A DNA stretch of 49,217 nt from an uncultured Clostridia bacterium (GTDB lineage Bacteria; Bacillota; Clostridia; Oscillospirales; Acutalibacteraceae): the NCBI GenBank assembly GCA_945983355.1, contig CAMFSU010000014.1:1-49217 (forward strand), in the 5' to 3' direction. Within the stretch, counting starts at the first letter, position 1. The number at the start of each line of letters is the position of its first letter. This document shows, in pieces, positions 46,689 through 49,217 of the stretch. A program made the translations under genes and the position numbers. The notes under the pieces are model-generated. The model did no database searches. It saw nothing but the letters and a program-made list of their open reading frames with translations, and was not told the DNA's origin.

Positions 46689-47561
46689 ATGAGCTATGAT
46701 GTTACAATTTTTGGCATAGATATCACCTTAAAGCCGGTTGCTTTTACCTTACCTATCGGTAACGGTTGGGATATTTATTGGTATGGTATTATAATTGCCA
46801 TTGGTTTTTTGGGCGCTCTTATTTATGCCTATTTAAATTATAAACGCTTTAATCTTGATATTGACCGCGTGCTTGATGTTGTGCTTTTCACAACCCCCGT
46901 TGCAATTTTATGTGCCAGGGCATATTATGTCATTTTCGACGGAAGAAAGCTTGAAAGCTTTGGCGACTTTTTTGGTTTTGGCGATTCCTCTGGCTTTTCG
47001 GGGCTTGCTATTTACGGCGGTGTTATAGGCGCATTTGTTATGGGCTTTATAATGTGTAAAATACGCAAGGTTAATGTTTTGGATATGTTCGACCTTGCCG
47101 CTATGGGCTTTTTAATTGGTCAGGGTATTGGTCGTTGGGGCAATTTTGTCAATCAAGAGGCATACGGCACCTTCACAGGCAGTGACTGGTGGGGTATGCA
47201 AAGTGATATTACAATTATGGAAATGGGTCACGGTATGGTGCACCCCTGCTTTTTATATGAATCAATTTGGTGCATTGCGGGTTTTGTTTTAATTCACTTT
47301 TTAAGCAAAAAGCGTAAATTCAGCGGTGAAACCACCCTAATGTACGGCGCGTGGTATGGCTTTGGCCGCACTTTTATCGAGCTTTTGCGTACCGACAGCT
47401 TAATGCTTGGCAAAATCCGCGTTTCCTGTCTGCTTGCGGCGTTACTTTTTGTTGCCTGCACGGTAGCTATTGTTGTAATTCGCAAAAAAATTGCCGAAAA
47501 TAAAGTAGAATATAAAAATTTATTTGATGAAGAGGTGGAAGAGGATGTACAAGCTGATTGA
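46689..47561 (+). CDS. lgt: Prolipoprotein diacylglyceryl transferase
   Basis: 290 residues, about seven membrane helices. The Lgt signature [13 protein letters not shown] (about 146-158) is present with the essential Arg/Asn/Glu residues. YGVI-type helix [13 protein letters not shown] and the C-terminal [12 protein letters not shown] complete the pattern. The enzyme moves diacylglycerol from phosphatidylglycerol to the lipobox Cys of prolipoproteins in the membrane. AAAGGAGAAG precedes the ATG. It overlaps folD by 17 nt. Confidence 0.95.
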   Translation: MSYDVTIFGIDITLKPVAFTLPIGNGWDIYWYGIIIAIGFLGALIYAYLNYKRFNLDIDRVLDVVLFTTPVAILCARAYYVIFDGRKLESFGDFFGFGDSSGFSGLAIYGGVIGAFVMGFIMCKIRKVNVLDMFDLAAMGFLIGQGIGRWGNFVNQEAYGTFTGSDWWGMQSDITIMEMGHGMVHPCFLYESIWCIAGFVLIHFLSKKRKFSGETTLMYGAWYGFGRTFIELLRTDSLMLGKIRVSCLLAALLFVACTVAIVVIRKKIAENKVEYKNLFDEEVEEDVQAD

Positions 47562-48396
47562 TGGCAAGGTAATTTCCGCCGCTGTTAAGGAGCGTGTTAA
47601 AGCCGAGGTTGCTACTTTAAAAGAGCAAGGCATTACAACAGGACTTGCGGTTATAATCGTGGGCGAAGACCCCGCCTCAAAGGTTTATGTTAATAACAAG
47701 AAAAAAGCGTGTGAGGCGCTTGGCATTATTTCAGAAGAATATGCCCTGCTCGAAACCACCACACAGGAAGAATTGTTATCACTTATTGATACATTAAATA
47801 AAAAGGAAAGCATTAACGGTATTTTGTGTCAGCTGCCACTTCCGAAGCATTTGGACGAAACGGCTGTTATAAATGCGATTTTGCCCGAAAAGGATGTTGA
47901 TGCTTTTCATCCTATAAATGTGGGCAAAATTATGCAGGGCGATTTTGATTTTGTGCCCTGCACCCCCGCCGGTGTTATGGAAATGCTGGCTTTTGAGGGT
48001 ATTGAAATTGCGGGCAAAACCTGTGTTGTTATTGGTAGAAGCAATATTGTCGGTAAACCAATGGCAATGCTTTTGCTTCATAAAAACGGAACAGTTACCA
48101 TTTGCCATTCAAGAACAAAAAATTTAAAAGAAGTGTGCCAAAATGCCGACATTTTGGTAGCGGCTGTTGGCAGACCTAACTTTGTAACTGCTGATATGGT
48201 AAAAGAAGGCGCAGTTGTAATTGATGTTGGCATAAACCGTGTTGACGGTAAGCTTATAGGTGATGTTAATTTTGGTGAGGTTTGCGAAAAGGCATCATAC
48301 ATCACACCCGTACCCGGCGGTGTTGGACCTATGACCATTGCAATGCTTATGCAAAACACACTTACTGCCGCCAAAAAACAAAACAAGGTGAATTAA
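47545..48396 (+). CDS. folD: Methylenetetrahydrofolate dehydrogenase/cyclohydrolase
   Basis: 283 residues, a bifunctional enzyme of one-carbon metabolism that converts 5,10-methylene-THF to 10-formyl-THF with NAD(P). Motifs: [14 protein letters not shown] (catalytic Lys region), [27 protein letters not shown], the nucleotide loop [14 protein letters not shown], and [18 protein letters not shown] at 47545 is chosen (GGTGGAAGAGG upstream); the frame from 47524 would overlap lgt further. Confidence 0.94.
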   Translation: MYKLIDGKVISAAVKERVKAEVATLKEQGITTGLAVIIVGEDPASKVYVNNKKKACEALGIISEEYALLETTTQEELLSLIDTLNKKESINGILCQLPLPKHLDETAVINAILPEKDVDAFHPINVGKIMQGDFDFVPCTPAGVMEMLAFEGIEIAGKTCVVIGRSNIVGKPMAMLLLHKNGTVTICHSRTKNLKEVCQNADILVAAVGRPNFVTADMVKEGAVVIDVGINRVDGKLIGDVNFGEVCEKASYITPVPGGVGPMTIAMLMQNTLTAAKKQNKVN

Positions 48397-48397
48397 G

Positions 48398-49042
48398 TTG
48401 CTTAAAAAAATACTGATATGTGTTATCGCCTTAATGGTAATGCTTATAAGCGTTGCCTCGGCCTTAGAGGTAACGGATGACTTTTATCTTTACGGCAGGG
48501 ATAACCAAAAAATTGCACAGTCGCTTTCAATGACTGTGGACGAATTAACAAAATATTGCGGTGAAAATAATATCACCCTTTTGGCTGTTAATAAGGATAA
48601 TACAAAACAAATTCGTGAAACTGCTTTAAAAACCGAGTTTTCAAAAACCGTTAAAAATTTGGCGGTGCTAAAAAATGATGAAATTTTAGCGCTGACCTAT
48701 CAGCTTTGCGGCATTGAAAATGCAAAGGGCAAGGTTATTGAAAAGAACACTTACAAATATCTTAAAATTGAGGTTAAAGGTGAGGATAGCGGCGGGGAAT
48801 ATATTTTAACAAGGTATATTACAGTTAAAAACAGCGAAATTATTTCTTTGAATTTCTACACCTCTGCTAATTTGAGCACCGATTATTGTGATGAAATTTT
48901 TAATTCGCAATTTAAAAGCACTGGTGGTTTAAAGGCGGTTGTAATTGTTTTGTTGGCGCTGCTGTTTGGTGTTGTCGCAACCCTTTCGGTTATGATAGTG
49001 CGTGATTTAAACAAACCAAAGGAAGCTTACGAAGAATCGTAG
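48398..49042 (+). CDS. Secreted/membrane protein of unknown function
   Basis: 214 residues. An N-terminal hydrophobic segment (about 3-20, ending ASA) is a likely signal peptide or anchor, and a C-terminal TM (about 178-200) is followed by a short charged tail. The middle (about 25-175) is extracytoplasmic. IAQSLSMTVDELTKYCGENN recalls a degenerate LysM-like stretch, but that is weak. The start is TTG with AAGGTGAA upstream, 1 nt after folD. No family recognised. Confidence 0.65.
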   Translation: MLKKILICVIALMVMLISVASALEVTDDFYLYGRDNQKIAQSLSMTVDELTKYCGENNITLLAVNKDNTKQIRETALKTEFSKTVKNLAVLKNDEILALTYQLCGIENAKGKVIEKNTYKYLKIEVKGEDSGGEYILTRYITVKNSEIISLNFYTSANLSTDYCDEIFNSQFKSTGGLKAVVIVLLALLFGVVATLSVMIVRDLNKPKEAYEES

Positions 49043-49124
49043 CTAAATTGTTATATCATAGGAAAATTTGTAAGTTATCTCTACAAAATATCAATATAAT
49101 TTCATCTAATTGCCAACTTGATTA

Positions 49125-49202
49125 GCGATATATTTGCTTTGCAAATGCGATATACAAGCAAAACTTGTGCGATATATTATACCTTGCGGTATAATGCGAT
49201 AT
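49125..49202. repeat. Palindrome array with GCGATAT spacers
   Basis: GCGATAT occurs at 49125, 49147, 49169 and 49196. Between copies lie three perfect or near-perfect short palindromes: ATTTGCTTTGCAAAT, ACAAGCAAAACTTGT and ATTATACCTTGCGGTATAAT. The array runs toward the window edge. The region 49043-49124 before it shows no gene or terminator. Confidence 0.75.
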
Positions 49203-49217
49203 GATATAAATCCACCC

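Noticed and set aside
49125-49202. CRISPR array
   Set aside because: The constant part is 7 nt and the variable parts are palindromes of 15-20 nt. No cas genes are present.

Overview
The window looks like a low-GC Gram-positive chromosome, most likely a gut-type member of Clostridia (Oscillospirales-like; inferred). It carries TepA, an SpoIIIE/FtsK translocase, a YmfF/YmfH M16 pair, TmcAL, Lgt, FolD, acetate kinase and a class II aldolase. The promoters I could read are sigma-A-like with 16-18 bp spacers, Shine-Dalgarno sites are strong, and TTG/GTG starts are common.

Layout. (1) 1-4.2 kb: a cobalamin riboswitch with a terminator platform ahead of a small HNH-repeat-like protein (minus strand). 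Next come a CitA/CitB (DcuS/DcuR)-type two-component system on the minus strand and a divergent pair encoding a SemiSWEET-like transporter and an SGNH-like protein. A perfect palindrome lies between the two divergent units. (2) 4.2-5.4 kb: a TnpV/DUF6809 cassette with hairpin leaders and a small palindrome array. (3) 5.4-20.8 kb: core genes: fba, an E2-like acyltransferase, tepA-ftsK-MBL-tex-DMT, ackA-galK, and tmcAL-DUF4380-GNAT-DMT. (4) 20.8-43.7 kb: a mosaic genomic island bounded by a 17-bp direct repeat that is the 3' end of a tRNA-Pro gene. (5) 43.7-49.2 kb: tRNA-Pro(CGG), then ymfF-ymfH-lgt-folD-hypothetical, and a second palindrome array at the window edge.

The island has four parts. 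First, a minus-strand operon encodes a RecA-fold ATPase, a large serine recombinase whose C-terminal half is a non-zinc-ribbon domain, and three small stand-alone proteins that repeat that same domain. Second, a decayed prophage carries head-tail connector, head-closure, gp10-like and tail proteins but no terminase or portal. Two deletion joints are visible: a sigma-factor N-terminus joined to a capsid C-terminus, and a serine recombinase that lost its nucleophile joined to a tail protein. Third, there is a control region with divergent XRE regulators, an ImmA/IrrE peptidase and a SLOG protein. Fourth, there is a complete four-gene LlaJI-like restriction-modification operon (two C5-cytosine methyltransferases, McrB-like, McrC-like).

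The most interesting points are the following. The R-M promoter's -35 box sits inside a perfect inverted repeat holding one GCGTC and one GACGC pentamer, the published LlaJI target, which suggests self-regulation by methylation or binding. The recombinase-tail domain occurs four times in one operon. A two-copy intergenic repeat family lies between direct repeats of 24 and 33 bp. In one case these duplicate a terminator, and in the other the 5' end of tRNA-Pro, separating the intact tRNA from its strong promoter. All functional calls come from reading the sequence and recalling families; no database search was run.
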